Below, piece by piece: positions 54,878 to 64,000 of a DNA stretch of 64,000 nucleotides. The DNA comes from Rhizobium mayense. Lineage in GTDB: Bacteria; Pseudomonadota; Alphaproteobacteria; Rhizobiales; Rhizobiaceae. The notes beneath the pieces were generated by a model. That model was not told the origin of the DNA. It saw nothing but the letters and a program-made list of their open reading frames with translations, and did no database searches. Made by a program: the position numbers and the translations under genes. Within the stretch, counting starts at the first letter, position 1. The number at the start of each line of letters is the position of its first letter. The DNA is taken from assembly GCF_030272705.1 (NCBI RefSeq), contig NZ_JARFYM010000009.1, forward strand, positions 1 through 64,000, read 5' to 3'.

Positions 54878-56236
54878 ATGACCCGAATTCTTTTCGCTTC
54901 CACGGCACTTTTTGCTCTGATTGCCACTGCGGCCCAGGCCGATCAGACCCAGTTTCCCGCCAAGCTGACCTCGCAGGCCATTCTGCCGGCCAACACAATT
55001 GTCGCGGCACCGGCCGATGCGCCGGATTTTCTGAAGACCTCCGGCAAGTTCACGACGCCTGACCGCAAACGCACTGAAGCCCTCGGCACGGTTCCCGGCA
55101 TGGACGGCGCCCGCGTGACCGACCTGAAGCTGCCTTTCAACGGCCAGCCGATACAGGGCTTCTCCGGCATCAAGGCCATGCCTGACGGCACCTTCTGGTC
55201 GCTTTCGGACAACGGCTTCGGCTCGAAGCAAAATTCCAGCGACTCCATGCTGTTCCTGCACCAACTCAAATTCGATTGGGACAACGGCAAGGTCGATGTC
55301 GTCAAGAACCTGTTCCTGTCCGACCCGAACAAGAAGGCGCCCTTCCCGATCGTTCTCGAGGGCACGGATACACGTTATCTGACCGGTGCCGACTTCGATA
55401 TCGAGTCGGTCCAGCCGGTCGCCGACGGCTTCTGGCTCGGCGACGAATTCGGCCCTTACCTGCTGAAGTTCGATACGAACGGCCACCTCACCGACGTCTT
55501 CCCGACGACGCTCAACGGCAAGCCGGTCATGTCTCCCGACAACGCGCTGCTGCAACTGCCCGGCAATCCGACGCAGAAGATGCCGGCCTTCAACCTGAAG
55601 CGCTCCGGCGGCTTCGAAGGCCTCGCCATGTCCAAGGACGGCAGCAAGCTCTATGGCCTGTTGGAAGGCGCGATCTATAAGGATGACGGCCAGATGGAGA
55701 GCGTCGACGGTCACACCGCGATCCGCGTCATCGAATTCGACGTCGCCTCGAAAAGCTGGACCGGCCGTAGCTGGCTCTACCCCTTCGAAGACAAGGGCGT
55801 CTCCATCGGTGATTTCAACATGCTGGACGATAGCACCGCCATGGTGATCGAGCGCGACAACGGCGCGGGCATCAAAGACAAGGCCTGCACCGATCCGAAG
55901 CAGCCAAAGCCGGATTGCTTCGAAGCCCCGGCGGAGCTGAAGCGCGTCTACAAGATCGAGTTCAACGACGCCAATGTCGGCAAGGCTGTCCGCAAGATCG
56001 GCTACATCGATCTGCTGCACATCGAAGATCCCGATCACAAGCGGCGCCAGGGCGGCGGCGACGGCTTCTACAATATGCCCTTCGTCACCATCGAAAACGT
56101 CGACCGCGTCGATGCTACTCACATCATCATCGGCAACGACAACAACCTGCCCTTCTCGGCCGGTCGTGCCGTCAACAAGGCCGACGACAACGAGTTCAGC
56201 ATTCTCGAAGTCGGTGATTTCCTGAACGCCAAGTAA
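54878..56236 (+). CDS. Esterase-like-activity-of-phytase family protein
   Basis: A 452-residue secreted protein (signal MTRILFASTALFALIATAAQA) of the phytase-like beta-propeller family: QPIQGFSGIKAMPDGTFWSLSDNGFGS, GTDTRYLTGADFDIESVQPVADGFWLGDEFGPYLLKFDTNGHLTDVF, GGFEGLAMSKDGSKLYGLLEGAIY and VIERDNGAGIKD. The family is found in periplasmic phosphoesterases; a phosphate-scavenging role is inferred and not tested by any pho-box seen here. AAGGTGA precedes the ATG at 54878. It is followed by palindromic repeats and convergent with ppx. Confidence 0.85.
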   Translation: MTRILFASTALFALIATAAQADQTQFPAKLTSQAILPANTIVAAPADAPDFLKTSGKFTTPDRKRTEALGTVPGMDGARVTDLKLPFNGQPIQGFSGIKAMPDGTFWSLSDNGFGSKQNSSDSMLFLHQLKFDWDNGKVDVVKNLFLSDPNKKAPFPIVLEGTDTRYLTGADFDIESVQPVADGFWLGDEFGPYLLKFDTNGHLTDVFPTTLNGKPVMSPDNALLQLPGNPTQKMPAFNLKRSGGFEGLAMSKDGSKLYGLLEGAIYKDDGQMESVDGHTAIRVIEFDVASKSWTGRSWLYPFEDKGVSIGDFNMLDDSTAMVIERDNGAGIKDKACTDPKQPKPDCFEAPAELKRVYKIEFNDANVGKAVRKIGYIDLLHIEDPDHKRRQGGGDGFYNMPFVTIENVDRVDATHIIIGNDNNLPFSAGRAVNKADDNEFSILEVGDFLNAK

Positions 56237-56245
56237 GCGATCCCT

Positions 56246-56412
56246 ACCTTCTCCCCGCCGGGGAGAAGGTACCCGCCCTTCGACAAGCTCAGGGGGCGGA
56301 TGAGGGGCTAGTCGCGAACCGACGATCATTTGAACAAAGGACAACGCTCCTTACGGTGCCTTGCCCCCTCACCCCGCGCTATCGCGCGGCCCTCTCCCCG
56401 TCGGGGCGAGGG
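56246..56412. repeat. Palindromic intergenic repeats between the phytase-like gene and ppx
   Basis: Two GC-rich palindromes typical of scattered rhizobial intergenic repeats: ACCTTCTCCCC-GCC-GGGGAGAAGGT (56246-56270) and CCCTCTCCCC-GTC-GGGGCGAGGG (56390-56412, one mismatch). The latter is close to the ppx stop and may terminate its transcript. The region between them holds CGCGCTATCGCGCG and no gene. Confidence 0.7.
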
Positions 56413-56416
56413 CAAA

Positions 56417-57937
56417 TCATTCGAACCGAAATGCCAATCTTCTGTTTGTCAGCCTGCCGAGCTGCTGCAGCCGGCCTTCCAGCCGTTCGCCGGCGAAATC
56501 GTGGTATTCGGTGGGCACGACGAATTCGAGATCCAGCTCCGGGTTTTGCGAGCGCCGGAACGTCAGGTGGCGGACGACGCCCGGCATGGAAGCCGAAAAA
56601 AGATAAACGACGCGGAGCAGGCCGCCGAGCAGCTTGGCCCGCTCGATGAAGAGCGGCGTGGCGATCGTCGCCAGCGGCCCCGTGGCGCCGTCGTCGTTAA
56701 GGCCCTCGAAGCGATAGTAGTTGGCGAGCGCAATGAAGGCACGGCCGGCGTGGGTAATGCCGACAAAGGAGGTATGCGCGATGATGTTCAGCGCCTGCAA
56801 GCCGCGATAATCGGGATGGGCACGCCAGCTAATGTCAGCAAGCAGGCACGCGGCCTGGCGATAGCGGCTTTCCTCTTCCGTCTCGGTGATGCCGAAGAAG
56901 GGCATCATCCGGCCGGTCCATTCGGCAAGCTCGCGGGCATGTTCCGGCGAGCGGGCACGGAGGATAGCAAGCTCGCCGGCAGCAACCAGCAGTGGATCGC
57001 TATGGCGTTCCGCCTCGGTCAGCAGCGAATAGAGATATCCTTCACGCACGCCCTGTGCCGAAAAGGACACGATGGATGGCTTCATCTCCGCCAGCACTTC
57101 GCGCATGGCCACCGCGCCGAAGGGCAGTAGCGAACGGCGATGCTTGGAGATCGACAGCAGCGCCGGCTCCTTCGTATCCCTTGCCTCGCTGATCTGGTCG
57201 AGGAAGCGCATCATCTCGTCCAGCGGCACCTCGTAGCCCTGCATCATATGCAGCGGATATTTGCGGATTTCCATGTGCAGCTTGGCGATGTTTCGCCAGG
57301 TGCCGCCAACAGCGTAGAAGGTGCGTCCCTCGCCCCTGCCCAGCAACTTCGCTGTTTTCACATGCTTGCGGGCAAAGCTGCGCGCCCTGGCGAGCGAACC
57401 GTCGGCATATTCCGAAAGCCTGAGGCCCCCGAGCGGCAGGGTGATGCCCTTGCCGATTTCCTTACCCCTGATGTCGATGAGTTCGAGCGAGCCGCCACCG
57501 AGGTCGCCGGCGATGCCGTCTGGACTGAAAAAGCCGCTGATGATGCCGAGTGCCGAAAACTGTGCTTCTTCCTCGCCCGAAAGTAAGCGGACCTTACGCT
57601 GCAGGATCGATTCGGCCTGATGGATGAATTCCGAGCCGTTGCTTGCCTCGCGGGCAGCAGCCGTCGCCAGAACATAGATCGTCGATGCACGCGCCTGGTC
57701 GGACAGCGCCTTGAACCGGTGCAGGGCTGCGAGTGCGCGCGCAACGCTCTCCTCATCCATCTTTCCGGTCAGCGCTATGCCCTTGCCAAGGCCGCAAAGC
57801 ACCTTCTCGTTGAAAAGGATGGTTGGCGACCGCGAATGTCCTTCATAGACGACAAGACGAACCGAGTTCGATCCAATGTCGACAACGGAGACAGGGGCTA
57901 TACCGGGAAGGCGCCCCTGGGCTTCTGATTCAACCAT
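56417..57937 (-). CDS. ppx: Exopolyphosphatase / pppGpp phosphatase
   Basis: A 506-residue Ppx/GppA enzyme of the sugar-kinase/Hsp70 fold, removing terminal phosphates from polyphosphate. Signature: SVVDIGSNSVRLVVYEG, VLATAAAREASNG, GIAGDLGGGSLELIDI and the C-terminal helical HD-type region. Rhizobia carry similar paralogues (Ppx1/2), so a preference for polyphosphate or pppGpp is not decided by sequence. It starts 11 bases after ppk, so the two are one operon making and degrading polyphosphate. Confidence 0.92.
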   Translation of the reverse strand: MVESEAQGRLPGIAPVSVVDIGSNSVRLVVYEGHSRSPTILFNEKVLCGLGKGIALTGKMDEESVARALAALHRFKALSDQARASTIYVLATAAAREASNGSEFIHQAESILQRKVRLLSGEEEAQFSALGIISGFFSPDGIAGDLGGGSLELIDIRGKEIGKGITLPLGGLRLSEYADGSLARARSFARKHVKTAKLLGRGEGRTFYAVGGTWRNIAKLHMEIRKYPLHMMQGYEVPLDEMMRFLDQISEARDTKEPALLSISKHRRSLLPFGAVAMREVLAEMKPSIVSFSAQGVREGYLYSLLTEAERHSDPLLVAAGELAILRARSPEHARELAEWTGRMMPFFGITETEEESRYRQAACLLADISWRAHPDYRGLQALNIIAHTSFVGITHAGRAFIALANYYRFEGLNDDGATGPLATIATPLFIERAKLLGGLLRVVYLFSASMPGVVRHLTFRRSQNPELDLEFVVPTEYHDFAGERLEGRLQQLGRLTNRRLAFRFE

Positions 57938-57948
57938 GCAGGTCCAGT

Positions 57949-60150
57949 TTATATCTTGCGGCCCGACAATAGCCCGGCGATCAGTTTCGGCGCGCTGGAT
58001 TTCAAAGCTTCACCACGGCCCGACAGGCTGGGATTGGTCATGAAATACTGCTGCGCGTTGAACGGCTCTTCGCCTCTGCGCACTTCCATGCGCCGCGAAG
58101 TACCGTCCGGCAATATCTCGTAGCTCTGCTGATTGTCAATGATGTTGCCCAGCATGATCTGTGAAAGAACTTGCTCATGCACGGTCTTGTTGGTCAGCGG
58201 AACCAAGGTTTCGACGCGGCGATCGAGGTTTCTCGGCATCATGTCGGCCGAGCCGATATAGACCAACGCCTTCTCTGACGGCAGGCCCTGGCCATTGCCG
58301 AAACAGAAGATGCGGCTGTGTTCGAGGAAACGGCCGACGATGGACTTGACGCGGATATTCTCGGAAAGGCCCGCGAGCTGCGGACGCAGGCAGCAGATGC
58401 CGCGCACGACGAGATCGATCTCGACGCCGGCATTGCTGGCGCGGTAGAGCGCGTCGATGATGTCGGGGTCGACCAGCGAATTCATCTTCATCCAGATCGC
58501 CGCCGGCTCGCCGTTCTGGGCGTGCACGATCTCCTCCTCGATATGCTGGAGGATGCGCGAGCGAAGCGTATAGGGTGAGACCGCGATCTTCATATCATGT
58601 TCCGGCTCGCCGTAGCCGGTGATGAAGTTGAAGATATTTGCCATATCGTGGGCGATCTTCGGATCGCAGGTGAAATAGGACAGGTCGGTATAGATCTTGG
58701 CGGTAACCGGGTGGTAGTTGCCGGTGCCGAGATGGCAATAGGTGCGCAGCTTGCCGTCTTCGCGGCGCACGACCATCGACATCTTCGCATGTGTCTTGAG
58801 CTCGATGAAGCCGAAGACGACCTGCACGCCGGCGCGTTCGAGATCGCGCGCCCAGCGTATGTTGGCCTCCTCATCGAAACGAGCCTTGAGTTCCACCAGC
58901 GCAGTGACGGACTTGCCCATGTCGGCGGCATCGATCAGGGCGCGGACGATCGGGCTGTCGTTGGAGGTGCGATAGAGCGTCTGCTTTATCGCCAGAACGT
59001 CAGGATCGCGCGCAGCCTGGAGCAGGAACTGGACCACCACGTCGAAGGATTCGTATGGATGGTGGACCACCATGTCCTTCTCGCGAATGGCCGCGAAACA
59101 ATCGCCGGCGTGCTCACGGACGCGCTCGGGAAATCGGGCATTGTAAGGCAGGAAGCGGAGATCGTCGCGCGGCGCCTTGGCGATTTCGGACAGCGTGTTG
59201 AGCGCCAGCAAGCCGGGTAGAACCGCAATGCGGTTTTCCGGCACGTTCAGCGATTCCACCACGAACTGGCGCAGTTCAAGCGGCATTTCCGAGTCCGTCT
59301 CGATGCGGATCACTGAGCCGCGGCGGCGGCGCTTCAGTGCCGTTTCGAAGAAGCGGACGAGATCTTCGGCTTCTTCCTCGACTTCGATATCGCTGTCACG
59401 GATGATGCGGAACGTACCCGAACCCTGCACCTCATAGCCGGGATAGAGCCGGTGAATGAAGATGTTCACCACGTCTTCGAGGGTGATGTAGCGGATGACA
59501 TTGCTGGCGTCCGGCAGGCGGACGAACCGGTCGAGCGCCGGCGGCAGGCGCAGCAGCGCCGTCATCGGCTCGCGGCCGTTCTTGCTCGTCAGTTGCAGCG
59601 CGATCGAGAAGCCAAGATTCGGAATGAATGGGAACGGATGCGCCGGATCGATGGAGAGCGGCGTCAGAACCGGGAAAATCGCCTGATCGAATTCGCTGGC
59701 GAGCCATTGCCGGTCGGCCTCGGAAAGTGCCGGCGGTCGGACGATCAGAATGTCTTCCTTGGCGAGATACTGCTGCAGCACGGCAAGCGATGCCTGCTGT
59801 TCCATTTGCAGATTGTCGATTTCGCGCAGGATGTCGTCGAGTTGTTCGGCCGGTGTCTTGCCATCAGGCGTACGCATGAGGATCTTCTGGCGGACCTGGC
59901 CTTCGAGGCCGGCGACGCGCACCATGAAGAACTCATCGAGGTTGGCGGCGGAAATGGAGAGGAAACGGATGCGCTCCAGAAGCGGATGCGCCGTGTTCAG
60001 CGTTTCCTCAAGAACGCGGCGGTTGAACTGCAGCCAGGAGAATTCGCGATTGATGAAGCGTTCGGGGCTGGTCAGCAACTCGTTGATCGGCGGCGCGGCC
60101 TCCGCGGCTTGCTGGCTGGTGTCCTGATGTTCCGTTAACGCCGAGTCCAT
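57949..60150 (-). CDS. ppk: Polyphosphate kinase 1 (RNA degradosome-associated)
   Basis: A 733-residue PPK1 that reversibly builds polyphosphate from ATP. N-terminal [52 protein letters not shown]; the catalytic core has the phospho-histidine region [31 protein letters not shown] and [39 protein letters not shown]. All four domains fit the usual length. It is transcribed with ppx. Position beside hdaA and purMN is shared with other Rhizobiales. Confidence 0.95.
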   Translation of the reverse strand: MDSALTEHQDTSQQAAEAAPPINELLTSPERFINREFSWLQFNRRVLEETLNTAHPLLERIRFLSISAANLDEFFMVRVAGLEGQVRQKILMRTPDGKTPAEQLDDILREIDNLQMEQQASLAVLQQYLAKEDILIVRPPALSEADRQWLASEFDQAIFPVLTPLSIDPAHPFPFIPNLGFSIALQLTSKNGREPMTALLRLPPALDRFVRLPDASNVIRYITLEDVVNIFIHRLYPGYEVQGSGTFRIIRDSDIEVEEEAEDLVRFFETALKRRRRGSVIRIETDSEMPLELRQFVVESLNVPENRIAVLPGLLALNTLSEIAKAPRDDLRFLPYNARFPERVREHAGDCFAAIREKDMVVHHPYESFDVVVQFLLQAARDPDVLAIKQTLYRTSNDSPIVRALIDAADMGKSVTALVELKARFDEEANIRWARDLERAGVQVVFGFIELKTHAKMSMVVRREDGKLRTYCHLGTGNYHPVTAKIYTDLSYFTCDPKIAHDMANIFNFITGYGEPEHDMKIAVSPYTLRSRILQHIEEEIVHAQNGEPAAIWMKMNSLVDPDIIDALYRASNAGVEIDLVVRGICCLRPQLAGLSENIRVKSIVGRFLEHSRIFCFGNGQGLPSEKALVYIGSADMMPRNLDRRVETLVPLTNKTVHEQVLSQIMLGNIIDNQQSYEILPDGTSRRMEVRRGEEPFNAQQYFMTNPSLSGRGEALKSSAPKLIAGLLSGRKI

Positions 60151-60228
60151 GTTCCACCTACCCTCATCTTAGAACTTTTTGCCACGTATAGCAGTTTGAC
60201 GACGGAACTGTGACAGTTCACCAATCGC

Positions 60229-60942
60229 TCAATCTGCCGAGTCGGAATTACCCAACTCATTCAATACTTCAGCAGCCAACAGGCGTGTGATCCTGGTGCC
60301 GCGACCAAGCGCCAAGCGATCCAGCCGGTCGACGATCAATTGTGCCGCGTTCAATGACCGCTCCATTCGATTGACGATATAAAGGACAAGTTTGTCATCG
60401 ATATAAAGCTGGCGGTCCGCAAAAAGCTTTACGATCACCTGCGACAACAGCTCCTCGTCCGGCTCGCCGATCTCGACCACCGTCGCCGCTTTCAGCCGCG
60501 AGCGCAGATCGGCCAGCGCGACAGGCCAGGACATCGGCCAGAGCCTGCTGGTCATCAGCAAGCCCGTACTGTTTTCCCTGACACTGTTGATGACGTGAAA
60601 GAGCTCGGTGTCGTCGAAGCCCAGGCGGTCGACATCCTCGAAGATGACCGGGCCGTTCGCCGCCGCCACCGCGGCACCGGAGCCGGCTTTCGGGTGAATG
60701 GCGATTGCGCCGCTCTTCTCGCGCCAGATGCTTGCAAGATGCGTTTTTCCCGAACCGACCGGCCCGGCGAGAATGACTACCGGCGACGGCCAGTGGGGCC
60801 ATGAATCGACGATCTTCACAGCCGCGCTCAAGGGGTTGGCGACCAACAGGTCATCGCGGCCACTCGCGGCGTCGTGGGTGAAGGCCAGGGCTAGCTGTTC
60901 GGCGGGCTTGCGCCTGAGATCAGCGTTCTTCGCGTCGGTCAT
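60229..60942 (-). CDS. hdaA: DnaA-homologue regulator HdaA
   Basis: A 237-residue AAA+ protein like DnaA domain III but lacking the DNA-binding domain IV. Walker A is AGPVGSGKTHLASIW, Walker B VIFEDVDRLG, sensor region LLMTSRLWPMSWPVALADLRSRL, and the C-terminal lid RSLNAAQLIVDRLDRLALGRGTRITRLLAAEVL. HdaA with the beta clamp promotes ATP hydrolysis by DnaA and prevents re-initiation (RIDA) in alphaproteobacteria. N-terminal residues RKPAEQLALAF include a QLxLxF-type clamp-binding motif. Two bases after the permease gene. Confidence 0.92.
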   Translation of the reverse strand: MTDAKNADLRRKPAEQLALAFTHDAASGRDDLLVANPLSAAVKIVDSWPHWPSPVVILAGPVGSGKTHLASIWREKSGAIAIHPKAGSGAAVAAANGPVIFEDVDRLGFDDTELFHVINSVRENSTGLLMTSRLWPMSWPVALADLRSRLKAATVVEIGEPDEELLSQVIVKLFADRQLYIDDKLVLYIVNRMERSLNAAQLIVDRLDRLALGRGTRITRLLAAEVLNELGNSDSAD

Positions 60943-60944
60943 GT

Positions 60945-62075
60945 CTATTTGTTCTCAGGATTGCCGGCCTTGGTTCTGCGCGCTTTACCGGTTTCCGAGC
61001 GTCCATGATAGAGGTCACTCTGAAGGTACCGCGAAAGGGCAAAACGAACAAGGACGCCACAGGCTGCCGCGGCCGGAACGGCGATCAGCAGGCCGACGAA
61101 ACCGAAGAGTGCGCCGAAGGCAAAAAGGGCGAACATCAGCCAGACCGGATGCAGGCCGACGCTTTCGCCGACGAGCTTCGGCTGCAGCACATTGCCCTCC
61201 AGGAACTGGCCGGTGAAGAAGACGGCAAGCGTGAGGCCGATCCAGAGATAATCCGGCCAGAACTGCACCAGCGCGACGCTGACCGCGAGGAAGAGGCCAA
61301 CAAGCGAGCCGACATAGGGGATGAAGCTGATCATGCCGGCGAACAGGCCGATCAGCAGGCCAAAATTCAAACCCACCAGCGACAGGCCGACGCCGTAATA
61401 GACGCCGAGGATGATGCAGAGCGAGCCCTGGCCGCGGATGAAGCCGGCGATTGCCTGATCCACTTCCCGGGCGATCTCGCGCACGGTCGAGACATGGTCG
61501 CGTGGCACCCAGGCATCGACCTTGGCGATCATGCGATCCCAGTCGAGCAATATATAGAATGCGACGACCGGAGTGACGACCATCAGCGAGAGGATGTTGA
61601 CCAGCGCCTTGCCGGAACTCCATATCTGCGCGAACAGGCCGCCGATGAAGCTCAGTGCATCAGATAGTATGCTGGAGAAATTGTCCTTGATGGCCCCGAG
61701 CTGATTGCGAATCCAATCCGGCAGCATCGTCGTCTGCGTATGCGCGACGAATTTCTGGAATTGCTGGACGTAGCCCGGTATATGTTGAACGAAATCGTTG
61801 AACTGATTGATGATGATCGGAATGAAGATCGTCAGTGCCAGCGCAAAGACCAGCACGAAGGCAACGAGGATCACCACCGTCGCCATGAAGCGGCTGAGAC
61901 CGATCCTTTCCAGCCGGTCGGCGACCGGATCGAGGAAATAGGCGACCGACATGCCGGCGATGAAGGGCAAGAGGATCGAACTGAAGAGATAGAGAAAGGC
62001 AATGAAGGCGGCGAGCACGACCACCCAGAAGATGATCTGGCGCTTGAGGCTCGCACCGCTGACTTGCTGCTCCAT
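60945..62075 (-). CDS. AI-2E/PerM family transporter
   Basis: A 376-residue membrane protein of the AI-2E transporter (UPF0118/PerM) family with about seven to eight helices. Typical parts are SILLPFIAGMSVAYFLDPVADRLERIGLSR, VVTPVVAFYILLDWDRMI, QGSLCIILGVYYGVGLSLVGLNFGLLIGLFAGMISFIPYVGSLVG and LEGNVLQPKLVGESVGLHPVWLMFALFAFGALFGFVGLLIAVP. Substrates differ between members (AI-2, Na+/H+, others), so none is assigned. The ATG at 62075 is preceded by GGGGAA; the frame start at 62087 has no such site. It forms one transcript with hdaA. Confidence 0.9.
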   Translation of the reverse strand: MEQQVSGASLKRQIIFWVVVLAAFIAFLYLFSSILLPFIAGMSVAYFLDPVADRLERIGLSRFMATVVILVAFVLVFALALTIFIPIIINQFNDFVQHIPGYVQQFQKFVAHTQTTMLPDWIRNQLGAIKDNFSSILSDALSFIGGLFAQIWSSGKALVNILSLMVVTPVVAFYILLDWDRMIAKVDAWVPRDHVSTVREIAREVDQAIAGFIRGQGSLCIILGVYYGVGLSLVGLNFGLLIGLFAGMISFIPYVGSLVGLFLAVSVALVQFWPDYLWIGLTLAVFFTGQFLEGNVLQPKLVGESVGLHPVWLMFALFAFGALFGFVGLLIAVPAAAACGVLVRFALSRYLQSDLYHGRSETGKARRTKAGNPENK

Positions 62076-62296
62076 CGACTTCCCCATTATTGGCCGCTGT
62101 CGGCCGCTCGCTTAGGACATAGGATGACGCCGCAATTATGGTCAAGCCTGCGGCCTGAAATCGGCTTTTGGGCGCTGTGAAGCGGGGAAAATCGAGGGTT
62201 TGCCTGCGCTAGCGCCTTGCATAAAGGTTCCTGTCATGCAATGGCGACCCGATTAAAATTGTTCCAATTGGAATGATGGCCATCGGAGACGGAAGC
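62076..62296. promoter_or_regulatory. Divergent promoter region of the permease and purM
   Basis: About 220 bases. A perfect 12-base palindrome TTCCAATTGGAA lies at 62262-62273, 23 bases before the purM ATG, in a position suitable for a repressor site. No riboswitch or frame with a ribosome site was seen. Confidence 0.45.
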
Positions 62297-63370
62297 ATGA
62301 GCCAGTCTGGAAAAAACGGTCTGACCTATAGCGACGCCGGCGTCGATATCGACGCCGGCAACCTGCTGGTCGAAAAGATCAAGCCGGCGGTTCGTTCGAC
62401 CCGCCGCCCCGGCGCCGACGGCGAAATCGGCGGCTTCGGCGGCCTCTTCGACCTGAAGGCCGCGGGCTTCACCGATCCGGTGCTGGTCGCCGCCAATGAC
62501 GGCGTCGGCACCAAGCTGAAGATCGCCATTGACGCGAATTATCACGACACCGTCGGCATCGATCTCGTCGCCATGTGCGTCAACGATCTCGTCGTTCAGG
62601 GCGCCGAGCCGCTGTTCTTCCTCGACTATTTCGCGACCGGCAAGCTCGATCCCGACCAGGGTGCCGCGATCGTCGGCGGCATTGCAGCCGGTTGCCGCGA
62701 GGCGGGTTGCGCGCTGATCGGCGGCGAGACGGCGGAAATGCCGGGCATGTATTCCGATGGCGATTACGATCTGGCCGGCTTTGCCGTGGGTGCGGCCGAA
62801 AGGGGTCAGCTTCTCCCCTCCGGCGATATCGCGGAGGGCGACATCATTCTCGGCCTCGCCGCCTCTGGCGTTCACTCCAACGGTTTTTCGCTGGTGCGCA
62901 AGATCGTCGGCATCTCCGGCCTTGGCTGGGACGCGCCCGCTCCCTTCGCCAACGGCAAGGCGCTCGGCGAAGCGCTGCTAACGCCGACACGCATCTACGT
63001 GAAGCCGCTTCTGAAGGCCATCCGCGAGACCCGTGCCATCAAGGCGCTCGCCCATATCACCGGCGGCGGCTTCCCGGAGAATATTCCGCGGGTGCTGCCG
63101 AAGCGTCTCGCCGCCGAAATCGATCTCGCCGCGGTCAAGGTGCCGCCGGTCTTCTCCTGGCTCGCCAAGACAGGCGGTGTCGAGGCCAAGGAAATGCTGC
63201 GCACCTTCAATTGCGGCATCGGTATGATCGCCGTCGTCGCAGCCGAGAATGTCGAAGCCGTCAAGGCGGTGCTTGAAGCCGAGGGCGAAACCATCGTCAC
63301 ACTGGGCCGCATGATCGCCCGTGACGAAGGCACGGCCGGCACCGTTTACAAGGGCACGCTGGCGATATGA
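62297..63370 (+). CDS. purM: Phosphoribosylformylglycinamidine cyclo-ligase
   Basis: A 357-residue ATP-dependent AIR synthetase of purine synthesis. Signature: [113 protein letters not shown] and [17 protein letters not shown]. The ATG at 62297 follows GGAGACGGAAG. It overlaps purN by four bases (ATGA), the common purMN arrangement. Confidence 0.96.
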   Translation: MSQSGKNGLTYSDAGVDIDAGNLLVEKIKPAVRSTRRPGADGEIGGFGGLFDLKAAGFTDPVLVAANDGVGTKLKIAIDANYHDTVGIDLVAMCVNDLVVQGAEPLFFLDYFATGKLDPDQGAAIVGGIAAGCREAGCALIGGETAEMPGMYSDGDYDLAGFAVGAAERGQLLPSGDIAEGDIILGLAASGVHSNGFSLVRKIVGISGLGWDAPAPFANGKALGEALLTPTRIYVKPLLKAIRETRAIKALAHITGGGFPENIPRVLPKRLAAEIDLAAVKVPPVFSWLAKTGGVEAKEMLRTFNCGIGMIAVVAAENVEAVKAVLEAEGETIVTLGRMIARDEGTAGTVYKGTLAI

Positions 63371-64000
63371 GTTCGACCCGCAAACGCGCCGTCGTCTTCA
63401 TCTCAGGCAGCGGCTCCAACATGATGGCGCTGGTCAAGGCGGCGACGGCTTCGGATTATCCAGCCGAAATTGTCGGTGTGATCTCTGACAAGGCCGATGC
63501 CGGCGGTTTGGCGAAAGCCGCCGCCGAGGGCATCGCCACCTTCGCCTTCGTCCGCAAGGATTATGCCAGCAAGGACGCGCACGAGGAGGCGATCCTCACG
63601 CAGTTGGATGCGCTGTCGCCTGATATCATCTGCCTTGCCGGCTATATGCGCCTGCTCTCCGGCCGCTTCATCCAGCGCTACGAAGGCCGCATCATCAATA
63701 TTCACCCGTCGTTGCTGCCGCTTTTTCGCGGCCTGCATACGCATCAGCGCGCCATCGACGCGGGCCAGCGGATCGCCGGCTGCACCGTGCATTTCGTCAC
63801 CGAGGGCATGGACGAAGGACCGGCGATCGGCCAAGCGGCCGTGCCGGTGCTGACGGACGATACGGCGGAAACGCTCGCCGCCCGCGTTCTCACGATCGAG
63901 CATCAGCTTTATCCGCAATCGCTTCGATTGCTGGCACAAGGCAAGGTACGCATGGAAGGCGGCAAAGCCGTAAGCCTCGCCAGCGCGCCTGCCGCGCATG
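63367..64000 (+). CDS. purN: Phosphoribosylglycinamide formyltransferase (partial)
   Basis: The first 211 codons of PurN; the gene runs beyond the window end. It transfers a formyl group from 10-formyl-THF to GAR. The substrate-binding start [18 protein letters not shown] is intact, as are [14 protein letters not shown], the catalytic Asn-His motif [24 protein letters not shown] and [19 protein letters not shown] with its catalytic Asp. The start overlaps the purM stop as ATGA. Confidence 0.94.
   Translation, partial: MSSTRKRAVVFISGSGSNMMALVKAATASDYPAEIVGVISDKADAGGLAKAAAEGIATFAFVRKDYASKDAHEEAILTQLDALSPDIICLAGYMRLLSGRFIQRYEGRIINIHPSLLPLFRGLHTHQRAIDAGQRIAGCTVHFVTEGMDEGPAIGQAAVPVLTDDTAETLAARVLTIEHQLYPQSLRLLAQGKVRMEGGKAVSLASAPAAH

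Noticed and set aside
54806-56344. 512-codon open frame antisense to the phytase-like gene
   Set aside because: Shadow of a gene with signal peptide and family motifs on the plus strand.

Overview
The window is chromosomal DNA of a Rhizobiaceae alphaproteobacterium, most likely Rhizobium or a close relative such as the Agrobacterium rhizogenes group. Reasons: housekeeping blocks in the alphaproteobacterial order (chaperone-DUF177-plsX-fabH-ihfA-merR, glyA-nrdR-ribD-ribE, ribH-nusB, ppk-ppx, hdaA beside purMN), a RopA-type porin, a BA14K protein, the LdtR/LdtP pair, a metal-site variant of HemB, and GC-rich coding with AT-rich intergenic regions. No phage, IS element, CRISPR array or rRNA was seen.

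Layout. 1-3.2 kb: DUF2778 (Tlde1-like) protein, heme A synthase and a DUF2842 protein. 3.3-12.9 kb: a polysaccharide locus with a CelD-like acyltransferase, a Wzc-like co-polymerase whose kinase motifs are degraded, a Wza-like lipoprotein, two GT4 glycosyltransferases, a WcaJ-like initiating transferase and a Wzy/ligase-like protein. It lacks a flippase and resembles the upp (unipolar polysaccharide) / gms (glucomannan) loci of Agrobacterium and Rhizobium. 13-21.2 kb: accessory, mostly small envelope proteins, an esterase, tRNA-Pro(GGG) followed by about 0.55 kb of gene-poor DNA, and a porin. 21.2-30 kb: the fatty-acid/ihfA block, BamE, a proton-pumping pyrophosphatase, nusB and ribH. 30-34.9 kb: a cupin-GNAT pair, then ribE, ribD, nrdR and glyA. 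35-42.2 kb: LdtP and its regulator LdtR, a DUF6163-like protein, hemB, an RDD protein, bpt, a DMT exporter and an AbrB/Doc toxin-antitoxin module. 42.3-64 kb: parC, an envelope protein, a TetR/serine-hydrolase pair, aspS, a DUF559 nuclease, a multicopper oxidase, rnd, a membrane adenylate/guanylate cyclase, a phytase-like esterase, ppx, ppk, hdaA, an AI-2E/PerM permease, purM and the start of purN.

How the genes fit together. The polysaccharide genes cover initiation, sugar addition, polymerisation/chain-length control and export of one surface polymer. ppk, ppx and the proton pyrophosphatase form a phosphate-polymer/energy group, although they are not one operon. LdtR sits directly upstream of LdtP, which modifies the cell wall.

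The best leads for follow-up are: the pseudokinase-like Wzc; a Doc/Fic toxin whose motif histidine is an aspartate, beneath a nearly perfect 31-bp operator; a terminator with a 19-bp hairpin inside its loop; a hairpin-rich segment bounded by 25-bp inverted repeats upstream of aspS; and a possible EcfG-type stress promoter after the tRNA-Pro region.
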